Source of the DNA: Spirochaetia bacterium
GTDB taxonomy: Bacteria > Spirochaetota > Spirochaetia > Treponematales > Rectinemataceae
DNA length: 64,000 nt
Direction of reading: 5' to 3'
Assembly: GCA_029975555.1 (NCBI GenBank)
Contig: JARKOY010000105.1
Span: 32,713-96,712, forward strand
In this document: positions 36,776-46,037 of the stretch, one piece after another
Position numbering within the stretch: position 1 is the first letter of the stretch
How the letters are laid out: each line of letters starts with the position of its first letter
Translations under genes and position numbers: made by a program
The notes under the pieces: model-generated
What the model was told of the DNA's origin: nothing
The model's database searches: none
Seen by the model: the letters and a program-made list of their open reading frames with translations, nothing else

Positions 36776-36808
36776 TCTAAGGGAATTTACAAGGAGAAAA
36801 AAGCCCTC

Positions 36809-37759
36809 ATGGCATATCAGTCTCGAATACAGAGCACAACGGCGGCAGATAATCTTATTTTTGCATACGAGAGCCTAAAAAATGCCGATATCCAGAGCGC
36901 AGACTCCTATCTTGAAAATGCGCTGAAGGCGGACTTCGAGCACCCCGAGGTGCTCCTCGCCTTGAAGTGTATGGCATTCTGGAAAGATCAGCTCTCCAAA
37001 ATGCCGGAGACGAACAATCTTCTGGAACGAGGAGATTTTCTGTGCACATCTTGGAAGAAATTTATGGTCTTCCTCACGCGCATCGGTGACACGTCTGAAA
37101 AAGTCCGCTATGCGTACAAGCGCTTCGCGTTCGGACTTGCACTCGACCAATACCTGGCGCTTCCCGATGAGGAGAAAGATGCCCTCGGCGCTGCCCTGGA
37201 CCTGCGCCTCGGACGGGCTCGCAAGGCGACAGGCGACATAGAGACGGCCCTCATTCATCTCGAACGGGCGACGAAAACGCAGCGGAACGATGCCAAAGTC
37301 ATGGCCGAATTGGCGGATGCGTACGCCATGGCTGGAGAATCTCGGCTATCCAAGGCTCTCTTCAGAGAGGCCTTCTTCCTCGATCCTTCAGCGGTGGAAA
37401 TCGAATACCTTGAGTCTGAATTCATTTTAAAGATCATTGAAAATATACAAGAATTAGGGTATTCTGGAAATGATATCGCTGAATGGATTCCTGTTTATGC
37501 AGAGATATGGGGTGTCTTCAATGTCAAGCGAGAATTGAGCGCGGCCGAGTACAATCGAATCTCTGCTTCTGCACGCCAGCTCGAAATCGAGCTGAGGGAA
37601 TCGCCTCAGCACAGTTCGAACCTAGTGCCTCGCCTGCTCAATCGGTATTTTTGGATGGTCGACCATCTGAAAACAAGCGGCGACGAAGCCGGACTGCATT
37701 CGGTGTTGCTTAAGATCAAGATTCTTGATCAATCGATATATGCATCGTATATAGCATAG
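36809..37759 (+). CDS. TPR-like protein upstream of greA
   Basis: 316 residues, no signal peptide or membrane segment, so cytoplasmic. Helical repeats typical of TPR (ALDLRLGRARKATGDIETALIHLERA, DAYAMAGESRLSKALFREAFFLDPSA). ATG 36809 is chosen because AAGGAG lies 12 bases upstream and because the frame's earlier TTG coincides with the -35 box. It ends 16 bases before greA, so the two are one transcript; a role with GreA or RNA polymerase is only a guess. Confidence 0.8.
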   Translation: MAYQSRIQSTTAADNLIFAYESLKNADIQSADSYLENALKADFEHPEVLLALKCMAFWKDQLSKMPETNNLLERGDFLCTSWKKFMVFLTRIGDTSEKVRYAYKRFAFGLALDQYLALPDEEKDALGAALDLRLGRARKATGDIETALIHLERATKTQRNDAKVMAELADAYAMAGESRLSKALFREAFFLDPSAVEIEYLESEFILKIIENIQELGYSGNDIAEWIPVYAEIWGVFNVKRELSAAEYNRISASARQLEIELRESPQHSSNLVPRLLNRYFWMVDHLKTSGDEAGLHSVLLKIKILDQSIYASYIA

Positions 37760-37775
37760 ATATATAGAGGAGAAG

Positions 37776-40466
37776 ATGATGGCTGAATCTCCATTGAGTG
37801 AAAAATTACAGCTCATGTTGAATGAAGAAAAATGGACCAGGACTCTCATGGCGAATTATTCCGTCGCCAATCTGAAAGAACTCGACCGCTTTATCGACGA
37901 AACGACAGCACAGGGGATAGCCGACGACATCATAAAGCTTTGCGCCGATCATCTTTCGCAGACGAAAAACAGCGTCATCGCGCTCTATGTGGCGGGCGTT
38001 CTCAATATCATGCGCCAGCCTGCGGACGAGTCTTACTTGGCACAGCTCATGGATTTATTTGCCGACAGCAAGAAGAACAATATCATCGAATATATCTGCA
38101 ACCGCATGCTCGATTTCGGCGAAAACCGCATTGCGCTCGTGAGGCTTGCCGAGTGTTATACCGACGAAAACAAGATCGAACAGAGATATGCCGTTTGGGA
38201 ACGACTCGTCCGCATCGATACAGAAGAAGCCGAACTCGCGCAGCTCATCGCAGAGTGGAAAGAGAAAAATGGCCGAACCGAAGACGCCATCGATTTTTAC
38301 AAAAAGGCACTCATCCGGTACATAAACAAAGGCCTGTTCGCCAATATAAAAGAGATTTGGACCAAACTGATTGAGCTTTCTCCCGAAGACCTGGATTTCT
38401 TCCTGCACGCCCAGAAAAAGATCGCCAAGCAGATTTCGCCAGAAAAGGCGGCGATGCTCCTCATGGATCTATACGCGTGGTATAAAAAAAGCCAAAAATG
38501 GGACATCGCGCTCAACATACTCAAACTCATCATCGAATACGACGAGCGGAACCCAGCGCTGCGCAAAGAGTTTCTCGACTGTTATACCGCCATATATTCG
38601 GGGCACTCGATGTTCGACGAGTGTGTCCGCCTCTCCAACCTTACCCAAACATATCGTTCCCTGCATGAAGCGATTGCAGACTTCGAAAAGCGGATTGCCT
38701 TTGATAAGGGGAACTACGTCTTCCATAGAACCTGGAATATCGGACGAATTTCGAACATCACCAACGATGAGGTTGTCGTCGATTTCGCAAAATCGCGAAA
38801 CCACCACATGTCGCTCAAAATGGCCTTCGACAGCCTCACCACTCTTTCCAAGGACCATATATGGGTGCTGAAGGCCACCTGGCCAAGAGAAAAACTTAAG
38901 GATAAGGTAAAAGCAGACCCCGCATGGACTATTAAAATCATCATCAAGAGTTTTGACAATCGGGCGGACATGAAACGGATTAAAGCTGAACTGGTTCCCT
39001 CCGTGCTCTCTGCCTCTGAATGGAACTCCTGGAGTTCGAGGGCAAAAGACATACTGAAGACCGACCCCATGTTCGGAAACGCCCAGGACGACATCTCGAC
39101 ATTTATTGTCCGCGACAGGCCCCTCTCCTTTGAAGAGAAAATCTACGCCCAGTTCAAGGCAGAGAAGAACTTCTTTGCGCGGGTGCAGTTCTTCAGAGAT
39201 TATATTGAGATGAGCAACGATCTGGACACGGACTACTTTGAGGACATGCTCTCTTACTTTTTGTCCTTTTTGAAACTGACCCAGGCCAACGAATACATGG
39301 TCGGCGCATATCTTCTCGTAAAAGAGCTGTCTGCCCGCTATCCACGACTTCAGCAGCACGTGACGATGCGTTTTGCCGACCTTTTCGCGCAGATAAAGGA
39401 CAACATCGTCCCCGTTTATCTCTCCCTGAAAGACACGGAGCTGAGAAATCAATTCATCCAGAACATCAAGACCTTTGTTCCCAATTGGCCGGACATCTAC
39501 ATTCAGCTGCTTCCCTACGCCAGGTCGGCCAAGATGCTCGATGCCCTTGAATCCGCAGGACAGGAGGAAAAACTTAAGCGGATGGCGATGTACGTCGTCG
39601 AAAATTACAAAGATATGCGCGAGGCCTTCATCTGGCTCGCCAAGGACCTCAAAGAGAAACCTTGGCTCAAAGAACTCGGCATCGTACGCGAAAAAATCAT
39701 CCTCACCCTACTCCACATCCTCGATATCACGTTCAAGGAGATCGACAGCCATAAAGACACCACCGAAAACCGAAAGATCAATAAGCTCGTCCATACCATT
39801 CTTTTCAAAGAGAAGGACCTTGAGGAATTCCTGAATGAGGCCCCGCAGCAGGTCACAGAGCGGGTCTACTCGATGCTGGCCGACATCAAGGAAGTCGATC
39901 CGGCCATCAAGCTCAACCTCAAGAAAAAGATCGCGGAGCGCTATCCTAACATAAAATTTTACGACGGCAACGAGCGCCTCACCGTTTCACGCGGCTTAAT
40001 GGTGACGGCTGCGAAGTATGAAGAAAAGAAGCATCTGCTCAGCCACATCATGGAAGTCGAAGTCCCCGCAAATCAGAAGGAAATCGCATTTGCCCTCTCG
40101 CTGGGAGACCTTCGGGAAAACGCCGAATATAAGGCAGCTAAAGAAAAACAGGACGAGCTCAACGCGAAGGTCGGCAAGCTCAAGAATGAACTGGACCGCG
40201 CACAGATCATTGAGCCTGACAGCGTAGACGCCTCGAGCATCTCCTTCGGCACCAAGCTCACCCTGAAGAACCTTATAAGCGGAGAGGAAGAGACGTTCAC
40301 CATTCTCGGGCCGTGGGAATCCGATCCGGAGAATCGGATCATCTCCTATCTGTCGCCGCTCGGTAAACATCTGCTCAACCACAAGGCTGGCGAGACGCTC
40401 AATTTCACTATCAACGAGCGGAAATTCAGCTATAAGGTCTTGAAAATCGCGAAAGCCGAGTTCTGA
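37776..40466 (+). CDS. greA: Transcription elongation factor GreA, spirochaete long form
   Basis: Rescues backtracked RNA polymerase by stimulating transcript cleavage. The last about 150 residues are a complete GreA: coiled coil with the two acidic tip residues in GDLRENAEY, then the FKBP-like domain (SISFGTKLTLKNL to the end). The first about 750 residues are an all-helical TPR/HAT-like extension with no match I can name; I recall similarly long GreA in Treponema and Borrelia. 896 residues from ATG 37776; ATG 37779 is the better-spaced start from the GAGGAG. Confidence 0.92.
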   Translation: MMAESPLSEKLQLMLNEEKWTRTLMANYSVANLKELDRFIDETTAQGIADDIIKLCADHLSQTKNSVIALYVAGVLNIMRQPADESYLAQLMDLFADSKKNNIIEYICNRMLDFGENRIALVRLAECYTDENKIEQRYAVWERLVRIDTEEAELAQLIAEWKEKNGRTEDAIDFYKKALIRYINKGLFANIKEIWTKLIELSPEDLDFFLHAQKKIAKQISPEKAAMLLMDLYAWYKKSQKWDIALNILKLIIEYDERNPALRKEFLDCYTAIYSGHSMFDECVRLSNLTQTYRSLHEAIADFEKRIAFDKGNYVFHRTWNIGRISNITNDEVVVDFAKSRNHHMSLKMAFDSLTTLSKDHIWVLKATWPREKLKDKVKADPAWTIKIIIKSFDNRADMKRIKAELVPSVLSASEWNSWSSRAKDILKTDPMFGNAQDDISTFIVRDRPLSFEEKIYAQFKAEKNFFARVQFFRDYIEMSNDLDTDYFEDMLSYFLSFLKLTQANEYMVGAYLLVKELSARYPRLQQHVTMRFADLFAQIKDNIVPVYLSLKDTELRNQFIQNIKTFVPNWPDIYIQLLPYARSAKMLDALESAGQEEKLKRMAMYVVENYKDMREAFIWLAKDLKEKPWLKELGIVREKIILTLLHILDITFKEIDSHKDTTENRKINKLVHTILFKEKDLEEFLNEAPQQVTERVYSMLADIKEVDPAIKLNLKKKIAERYPNIKFYDGNERLTVSRGLMVTAAKYEEKKHLLSHIMEVEVPANQKEIAFALSLGDLRENAEYKAAKEKQDELNAKVGKLKNELDRAQIIEPDSVDASSISFGTKLTLKNLISGEEETFTILGPWESDPENRIISYLSPLGKHLLNHKAGETLNFTINERKFSYKVLKIAKAEF

Positions 40467-40587
40467 TCTCGGGGGCGGGGGCGGGCTCGGCCTTCAACGT
40501 TGGCCCTCAAGACTCACCATGACCGCTCGGCACACCCTTGTATACCTTGGTGCCGAGGATGTGCCGGGCGGCCACGGCTTCTGGTCC

Positions 40588-41727
40588 TCACTCCTGACCA
40601 CTTCCGTCGTACATATCCAAAAAATCGCGGGCAAACGAGGTAAATCTATCCTCTTCGATTGCCCGCCGGATGCTGTGCACGAATTGCGCCATAAAATGGA
40701 GGTTGTGCTGGCTTGCCAACATCGAGTAGAGTATCTCGTTGTTCCTGAAAAGGTGGTGCAGATAGGCGCGGCTGTAGGTTCTGCATACGCGGCAGCTGCA
40801 TTCCGGGTCTATCGGCAAAAAATCATCTCTGTACACCGCCTTCTTTATGGTGATTTGCCCCCTTGAAGTGAAGAGAAGCCCATTGCGCGCCGTCCTCGTC
40901 GGGTACACGCAGTCAAAAATGTCGATGCCGTTGCGTACCGCCTCTATGATATAGTCGGGAGTCCCAATGCCCATGAGATAGTGGGGTTTTTCCGGCGGCA
41001 AAAGCGCCGCGGTGTATTCCAGGTATTCAATGTAGGAATCTTTGGGCTCGCCTATGGAAAGGCCTCCAATTGCGATGCCTGGGAAATCGAGGGAAGCGAT
41101 CTGCGCTGCGCTCAGTTCTCGCAGAGCTCGGTAAAAATTGCCCTGCACGATCCCAAAAAGGTAGCCCCGATAGCCGCGATCGCGCTGCACCATCCAACGA
41201 GCCTTTGCACGTTTCGCCCATTCATAGGTCAGCATGGTGGCGCGATAGGCTTTTTTTTCAGTCTCGCCCCAGGGCGCACAGATGTCGAGGGCCATTTGGA
41301 TGTCTGAATTAAATGCCACCTGGACATCGACGACGTTTTCCGGGGTAAGAACGTGAGAAGAGCCGTCGATGTGGGACCTGAAGTGTACGCCTTCGTCCAC
41401 AATCTTTCTAAACTGCGACAGCGAAAAGATCTGAAAACCGCCGGAATCGGTGAGAAAATTTTTCTTCCAGCCAGAAAAACCGTGCAAGCCGCCGGCCTTG
41501 GCGATAATGTCAGGGCCGGGCCTCAAAAAAAGGTGATAGGTGTTGGCGAGGATTATAGAAAACCCCATTTCCTCGATGTCCTTGGGCTCGACAGCCTTGA
41601 CGGTGGCGTTCGTGCCAACTGGCATAAAGGCGGGTGTCGGCACATTGCCATGGGGAAGGGAAAGAATGCCGGTGCGCGCAGCGCACGATGCATCCCTGTG
41701 TAGCTCGCGAAAAATAGATTCACCCAT
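40588..41727 (-). CDS. tgt: Queuine tRNA-ribosyltransferase
   Basis: Exchanges guanine 34 of certain tRNAs for a queuosine precursor. 379 residues: DSGGFQIFSL at the substrate site, catalytic Asp in FDCVYPTRTARNG, zinc ligands CSCRVC plus a distal His (RAYLHHL). ATG 41727 has GGGAG seven bases upstream. Last gene of the long minus-strand operon, 40 bases after the LptG-like gene. Confidence 0.96.
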   Translation of the reverse strand: MGESIFRELHRDASCAARTGILSLPHGNVPTPAFMPVGTNATVKAVEPKDIEEMGFSIILANTYHLFLRPGPDIIAKAGGLHGFSGWKKNFLTDSGGFQIFSLSQFRKIVDEGVHFRSHIDGSSHVLTPENVVDVQVAFNSDIQMALDICAPWGETEKKAYRATMLTYEWAKRAKARWMVQRDRGYRGYLFGIVQGNFYRALRELSAAQIASLDFPGIAIGGLSIGEPKDSYIEYLEYTAALLPPEKPHYLMGIGTPDYIIEAVRNGIDIFDCVYPTRTARNGLLFTSRGQITIKKAVYRDDFLPIDPECSCRVCRTYSRAYLHHLFRNNEILYSMLASQHNLHFMAQFVHSIRRAIEEDRFTSFARDFLDMYDGSGQE

Positions 41728-41767
41728 CAACTGACTCCCTTCAATCCGTATTTAATATCATACATAT

Positions 41768-42928
41768 TCAAGTTCTCGCCCTCAGGTAGGCAACGATCGA
41801 TACGGCCGAAAAGCCGAGCACGACGCCCCACATCGAAAGCACAGGGCTCACCGCGCCAGCCTTTGCCGCCAGAGAAGCAATCATCTGTGCCACGTAGTAA
41901 AGTGTCGCGCTTGCAAGACTGAACAACATGCTCAAGAGAAAAATGCTCTTCCTGAAACGGCCGGCAAACACACCCGCAAGACCTATCACAATAAGCGGCG
42001 TCAGAGAAAACGACACTCTTCGCTCTTTTTCTACGGCGGCGTCCACCCAAGGAAGGCCAGCAGCCTTCAGAAAATTGATCTGATCCTGAAGTCCTTTGGT
42101 GCTTAAAAGGCGGACATCCGTCGTGGGGCGCGAGAAGCCAGATGGAGGCTCTGCGAATGCCGGATCTGAGAATTCGGCGATCCGCGCATATCGCCATGCA
42201 CCATTGCTCTCTTCGTAGATGGTCGCGTTGGGGAACACCCAGCGGCCGCCTTCCCAGCGAGCGTTCGGAGCCGAAAGTTTTCTCAGCACGTTGCCTGCGC
42301 GGTCCCTCTCCACAATGACGATGTCGTAGAGACGCATGTGTTTCTCGTCAAAATATCGGTACGTATACACGAATCTGCCTCCTTCGGCGATAAAACCGGG
42401 AACCGTGGCGCGACTGTCGGGTTCCTTCAATATCTCAGACTGGAGAGTGTTGCGGATCCGCAAAAACGGGATAGAGACGGCGTCGTTGATATAGAATTCG
42501 GCGGCACAGAAAGCCAACGCAAGCACAAAAAGGGGGAGAAGAAATCGCTGCAAGGATATGCCGGCGCTGAAGACAGCCTCAAGCTCATTGTTGACGTGCC
42601 AATTGCTGAGCGTAATGACAATGGCAAAGAGAAAGGCCACAGGAAGCGAGTCCACGAGGTGCTTAGGGGTGCCGAGGCCGATCCACTGCATGATATGCAA
42701 AAGGGGTGCATCTCGCGCAAGGAATTTCCATAAAAGCGAGAAGAGCTCGACAAGGGAGAGCAGCATGGACAGGAACAGTGTCCCTCCAATCGTCCAGAGC
42801 AGGATTCTTTTTGAGAACTCCTTCCAGAGAATCATCGGCGCGCCTCGTGCCTGTTCTCGGCCCCACCCTCGGGCCCATGCCTTGACAGAGAGGCGCCCAT
42901 GCGGCGCCATGTCCTGGCTCACCATCAT
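41768..42928 (-). CDS. LptF/LptG-family permease (second of pair)
   Basis: YjgP/YjgQ-type inner-membrane protein, in proteobacteria part of the LptB2FG exporter for lipopolysaccharide. 386 residues: two N-terminal membrane helices (LWTIGGTLFLSMLLSLVELF region and LLHIMQWIGLG, PVAFLFAIVITL), a periplasmic beta-jellyroll, then C-terminal helices. ATG 42928 overlaps the preceding stop as ATGA; ATG 42835 behind GAGG gives the more usual short N-terminus and is a good alternative. Most like LptG by position. Confidence 0.85.
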   Translation of the reverse strand: MMVSQDMAPHGRLSVKAWARGWGREQARGAPMILWKEFSKRILLWTIGGTLFLSMLLSLVELFSLLWKFLARDAPLLHIMQWIGLGTPKHLVDSLPVAFLFAIVITLSNWHVNNELEAVFSAGISLQRFLLPLFVLALAFCAAEFYINDAVSIPFLRIRNTLQSEILKEPDSRATVPGFIAEGGRFVYTYRYFDEKHMRLYDIVIVERDRAGNVLRKLSAPNARWEGGRWVFPNATIYEESNGAWRYARIAEFSDPAFAEPPSGFSRPTTDVRLLSTKGLQDQINFLKAAGLPWVDAAVEKERRVSFSLTPLIVIGLAGVFAGRFRKSIFLLSMLFSLASATLYYVAQMIASLAAKAGAVSPVLSMWGVVLGFSAVSIVAYLRART

Positions 42929-44271
42929 ACTACATATCCCCTTGTGGTTTTTCTCACAATCCACAGGAGCGCTGCGGCGGAGCATATGACGAGGTTGGGC
43001 ATCCACATTGAGAGCACCGGATCGAAGCCTTGCCGATACCCCAATGTCTGGCCGGCAAAGAGGAGCGCCCAGTATATAACGGCCAAAACCAGTGCGAGGC
43101 CAAAGCCAGCGGTCCGCCCTGCCCTTTTGGATCCAATGCCCAGGGGAAAAGCCAGAAATGCAAAGAAAAAGCATGCCGAGGGAATGGCGAATTTCTTTTG
43201 ATATTCAAGGCGATAAATCTGCAACGAGGTGTCGCCAATCTTTTGGCTGCGGAGCGATTTGAGTGTCCCAAGCGCGGAAGCGATGTTCTGCAAGGTGGAT
43301 GAAGGCCGACTCTTCACGACCGTGCCCGTGGTGCTCGTGGGACCAACCTCGGCCCTTGCTGCCCCATCGCGGATTTGGAGCGAATCATAGCTCAGACGCA
43401 GCTTGTCGAGTGCGGAAGCCTGTTGAGACCTGTGGTCTTCTTGGCGCATGGCAAGCCTCTGCTCTTTCAACGTTATCTGCCGGGCTAGTGCAGCATGCGA
43501 CATTTCAGAGGGAGCCGTCGCACTGTAATTGGACAACTGTTCCTGAATCTGTATTCGAATGGCTGCAGATCGCGCCTGGGTGATGGAAAAATCACCCTCA
43601 GCTCCGCCCTGCGGCTTTTTTTCTTCGGTCATGTTGTCCATGCTCAGTATCGCCGAGAGTGTGTCTTCAGAGAATTCTATGCCGACACTGTTCGCCGAGA
43701 TTACACTTGAATCATATCCGTTCTCTTGGTCAATGATGAGGATGTTTTGAATGCGTCCACCATCCTCCGATGGGCCAGTGACAAGGAGCTTGTCTCCATA
43801 TTTCTTTATTGAATAAGGAGCAAGCTCAATCTTCGACGATTTCTTGATAAGATCGGCATACACACGCTTAAACCCCTGCGCCGCGCGGGGTATGGACCAA
43901 TCGTTGAGATAAAAGGAACCTATGGCAAGCCCGATCCCTATAATTAAAAAAGGAACATACAGCCACATGAGCCGCACACCGAGAGTCGAGGATGCAAGAA
44001 ATTCATTATCGGCATTCTGCCTCGAAGAGGTCATGAGGGTTGCGGCCAATACCGAAAACGGCACGGTAACGGCGACGATGGTTGGCAAAGAATACAGCAG
44101 CAATTTCGCCACGGAGAGAAAATCCGCACCGCGGGAGAGGATGTCCTCCCCGAAAAGCAGTACCTGATTAATCAAAAAGACCACAAAGAAAAAGAAAAAC
44201 GCCACAAAAAAGGAGGACATGAGCTCCTGGAACATCATTCGCCATAAGGTGAATGGGGGTTTCTCTTTCAT
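42925..44271 (-). CDS. LptF/LptG-family permease (first of pair, long periplasmic part)
   Basis: 448 residues, longer than E. coli LptF (about 366). Membrane helices near residues 12-35, 60-80 and 105-125, then a large periplasmic region with a jellyroll plus an additional charged coiled-coil-like section (ITLKEQRLAMRQEDH...), and helices at the C-terminus (ACFFFAFLAFPLGIG). ATG 44271 starts one base after the dut stop. Substrate is uncertain since treponemes I know of lack classical LPS. Confidence 0.85.
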   Translation of the reverse strand: MKEKPPFTLWRMMFQELMSSFFVAFFFFFVVFLINQVLLFGEDILSRGADFLSVAKLLLYSLPTIVAVTVPFSVLAATLMTSSRQNADNEFLASSTLGVRLMWLYVPFLIIGIGLAIGSFYLNDWSIPRAAQGFKRVYADLIKKSSKIELAPYSIKKYGDKLLVTGPSEDGGRIQNILIIDQENGYDSSVISANSVGIEFSEDTLSAILSMDNMTEEKKPQGGAEGDFSITQARSAAIRIQIQEQLSNYSATAPSEMSHAALARQITLKEQRLAMRQEDHRSQQASALDKLRLSYDSLQIRDGAARAEVGPTSTTGTVVKSRPSSTLQNIASALGTLKSLRSQKIGDTSLQIYRLEYQKKFAIPSACFFFAFLAFPLGIGSKRAGRTAGFGLALVLAVIYWALLFAGQTLGYRQGFDPVLSMWMPNLVICSAAALLWIVRKTTRGYVV

Positions 44272-44272
44272 T

Positions 44273-44713
44273 TCAGCGGCCTGTAGAACCAAAGCCCCCA
44301 GCTCCGCGAAGGGTTTCATCGAGCCGTTCCGAGACGGAAAAATGTGCCCGAGCAATGGGGGCGACCACGAGCTGAGCGATGCGGTCTCCATTCTGAATGG
44401 TGAAGGCGCTGTCGCCGAGGTTGATGAGGAGCACCTTTATCTCTCCTCGATAATCGCTGTCGATCGTGCCCGGAGCGTTGAGGCAGGTGATACCGTATCG
44501 AAGCGCAAGACCTGAACGAGGTCTCACCTGCGCTTCGTAGCCTGGAGGCAAGGCGATCCTCACCCCCGTAGGGATCAGAGCCCTGCAGAGGGGCTGCAGC
44601 ACAACCGCCTCTTCGAGCAGGGCGAAGAGGTCCGCACCAGCAGAATATTCTGTAGCGTACTGAGGAATTCTCGCATTTTCAGAGAGCGAAATCCGCACAT
44701 CCACGCCATGCAC
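44273..44713 (-). CDS. dut: dUTP diphosphatase
   Basis: Hydrolyses dUTP to dUMP, keeping uracil out of DNA. 146 residues contain all five family motifs: [33 protein letters not shown] and the C-terminal [11 protein letters not shown]-loop-like arm. Start uncertain: GTG 44713 begins [10 protein letters not shown] and has GAGG nine bases upstream; TTG 44734 is possible and would overlap the M16 gene by 20 bases. Confidence 0.93.
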   Translation of the reverse strand: MHGVDVRISLSENARIPQYATEYSAGADLFALLEEAVVLQPLCRALIPTGVRIALPPGYEAQVRPRSGLALRYGITCLNAPGTIDSDYRGEIKVLLINLGDSAFTIQNGDRIAQLVVAPIARAHFSVSERLDETLRGAGGFGSTGR

Positions 44714-44714
44714 T

Positions 44715-46025
44715 TCAATGTGCCTCGTATTCAAGGTATCCTCGTTCTATGAGTTTAGCCTGCGGAACCGCCCCGAAGACGAAGCGCGCCCGCTCATTGG
44801 CCGCCACAGTCTCTGCAGCCATCACTACTTCATCGTACTCGATTGCGTAAAGCTGAGCAAGTTCTTGTTCCACAGACTCGACACTGCCATGCGCAAAGTA
44901 TTGCCGCGCCATTCGCCGCTGGCGGTATTCGCTGTCGTCCATTGCCAGTTTTATGAGGCCGGCCATACGGTTGCGCGCATCCTGATATTCCTCGATGCTG
45001 GGTGGCTCGAGGATCAGGCGGTTTATTTCTTCCTCAAGCACGTCGAGGGCGCTGGGCAACTGTTGCTTACTCGTCTGCAGGTGAATGATCCATAGACTTT
45101 CGGTCTTTTCAGCCTCATAGGAAGAGAAGACTGTGTAGCAGAGCCCCCTATCCTCTCTGAGACTCTGAAAGAGCCTCGAAATTGCGGAACCGCCGAATAT
45201 CTCATTGACGATGGAATTGCGCAGGTAGGCGCAGTTGTCGGCGGGTGGAATGGCTTGAATCCCATGGATAATATAACATAGAGACGACGAATTCTTCTCA
45301 AACAGCCTAAACGATTCCGGAACGGCAGGCGCCGATGGCAGGATATCGGCATTCACGCTTTCCCTGCCCTGCTGAAGCTGGGATGCGCGACGCTCAGCGG
45401 CGATCCTCCCAAGAAGACCCTCCAAAAGATCCACCGCCTCCTCTTCAAGAAATCGCCCCGCGATACTGATGCAGGCATGCTCTGGCCGAAAGACCTCCAG
45501 ATAGAATTCGTACAGCGAATCCCTCGTTATCGCGCCAACCTCATCGATGGTGGCTGCAATGGGCAGCCCCACAGTCTGGCCAGGCCAAAACCTGTGGAAA
45601 AAGTGTTCGTGGGCCATCTCTTCCGGGTCGTCTTCTGTCTGGAGGATCTCGGAGATGATGACGATCTTCTCTTTTTCGAATTCATCGGCGGGGAACACCG
45701 AAAGAAACGCCATGTCGAACATTGTCCGACAGGCTTCCTTCCAGTTGTCCGCAGGCATGGTGCAGTGGAGGCATGTCGCTGACCGTTCGGAAAAAGCGTT
45801 GACAAAACCACCCTTGCTCTCGAAGACTCGCGCCAGTTGCCGTGCAGTCTTATCGGCGCTGCCCTTAAACAGCATGTGTTCGATATAATGAAAAAAGCCC
45901 CTGTATTGAGGCTTTTCATTTCTGGAACCATAGGGCAGCCAGATGCTCATCGAAACGCTCGATGCATTCGGCATCGCATCGACAGCGAGCATTGCGCCCA
46001 CTGCCGACCTTTTCAGAAGAGACAT
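44715..46025 (-). CDS. M16-family zinc metallopeptidase
   Basis: 436 residues of the pitrilysin/processing-peptidase type. The inverted zinc motif HxxEH is HYIEH (about residues 46-50), with a distal Glu in the [11 protein letters not shown] helix. Similar genes next to pnp occur in many bacteria (YmxG/PqqL-like). No signal peptide, so cytoplasmic. It lies 12 bases after pnp and its stop is next to the dut start. Confidence 0.92.
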   Translation of the reverse strand: MSLLKRSAVGAMLAVDAMPNASSVSMSIWLPYGSRNEKPQYRGFFHYIEHMLFKGSADKTARQLARVFESKGGFVNAFSERSATCLHCTMPADNWKEACRTMFDMAFLSVFPADEFEKEKIVIISEILQTEDDPEEMAHEHFFHRFWPGQTVGLPIAATIDEVGAITRDSLYEFYLEVFRPEHACISIAGRFLEEEAVDLLEGLLGRIAAERRASQLQQGRESVNADILPSAPAVPESFRLFEKNSSSLCYIIHGIQAIPPADNCAYLRNSIVNEIFGGSAISRLFQSLREDRGLCYTVFSSYEAEKTESLWIIHLQTSKQQLPSALDVLEEEINRLILEPPSIEEYQDARNRMAGLIKLAMDDSEYRQRRMARQYFAHGSVESVEQELAQLYAIEYDEVVMAAETVAANERARFVFGAVPQAKLIERGYLEYEAH

Positions 46026-46037
46026 ACGAAAAAAATC

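Noticed and set aside
40467..40587. GC-rich spacer between converging greA and tgt
   Set aside because: Looked for a terminator hairpin or small gene; only a weak stem without a T-run was found, so no feature is claimed.
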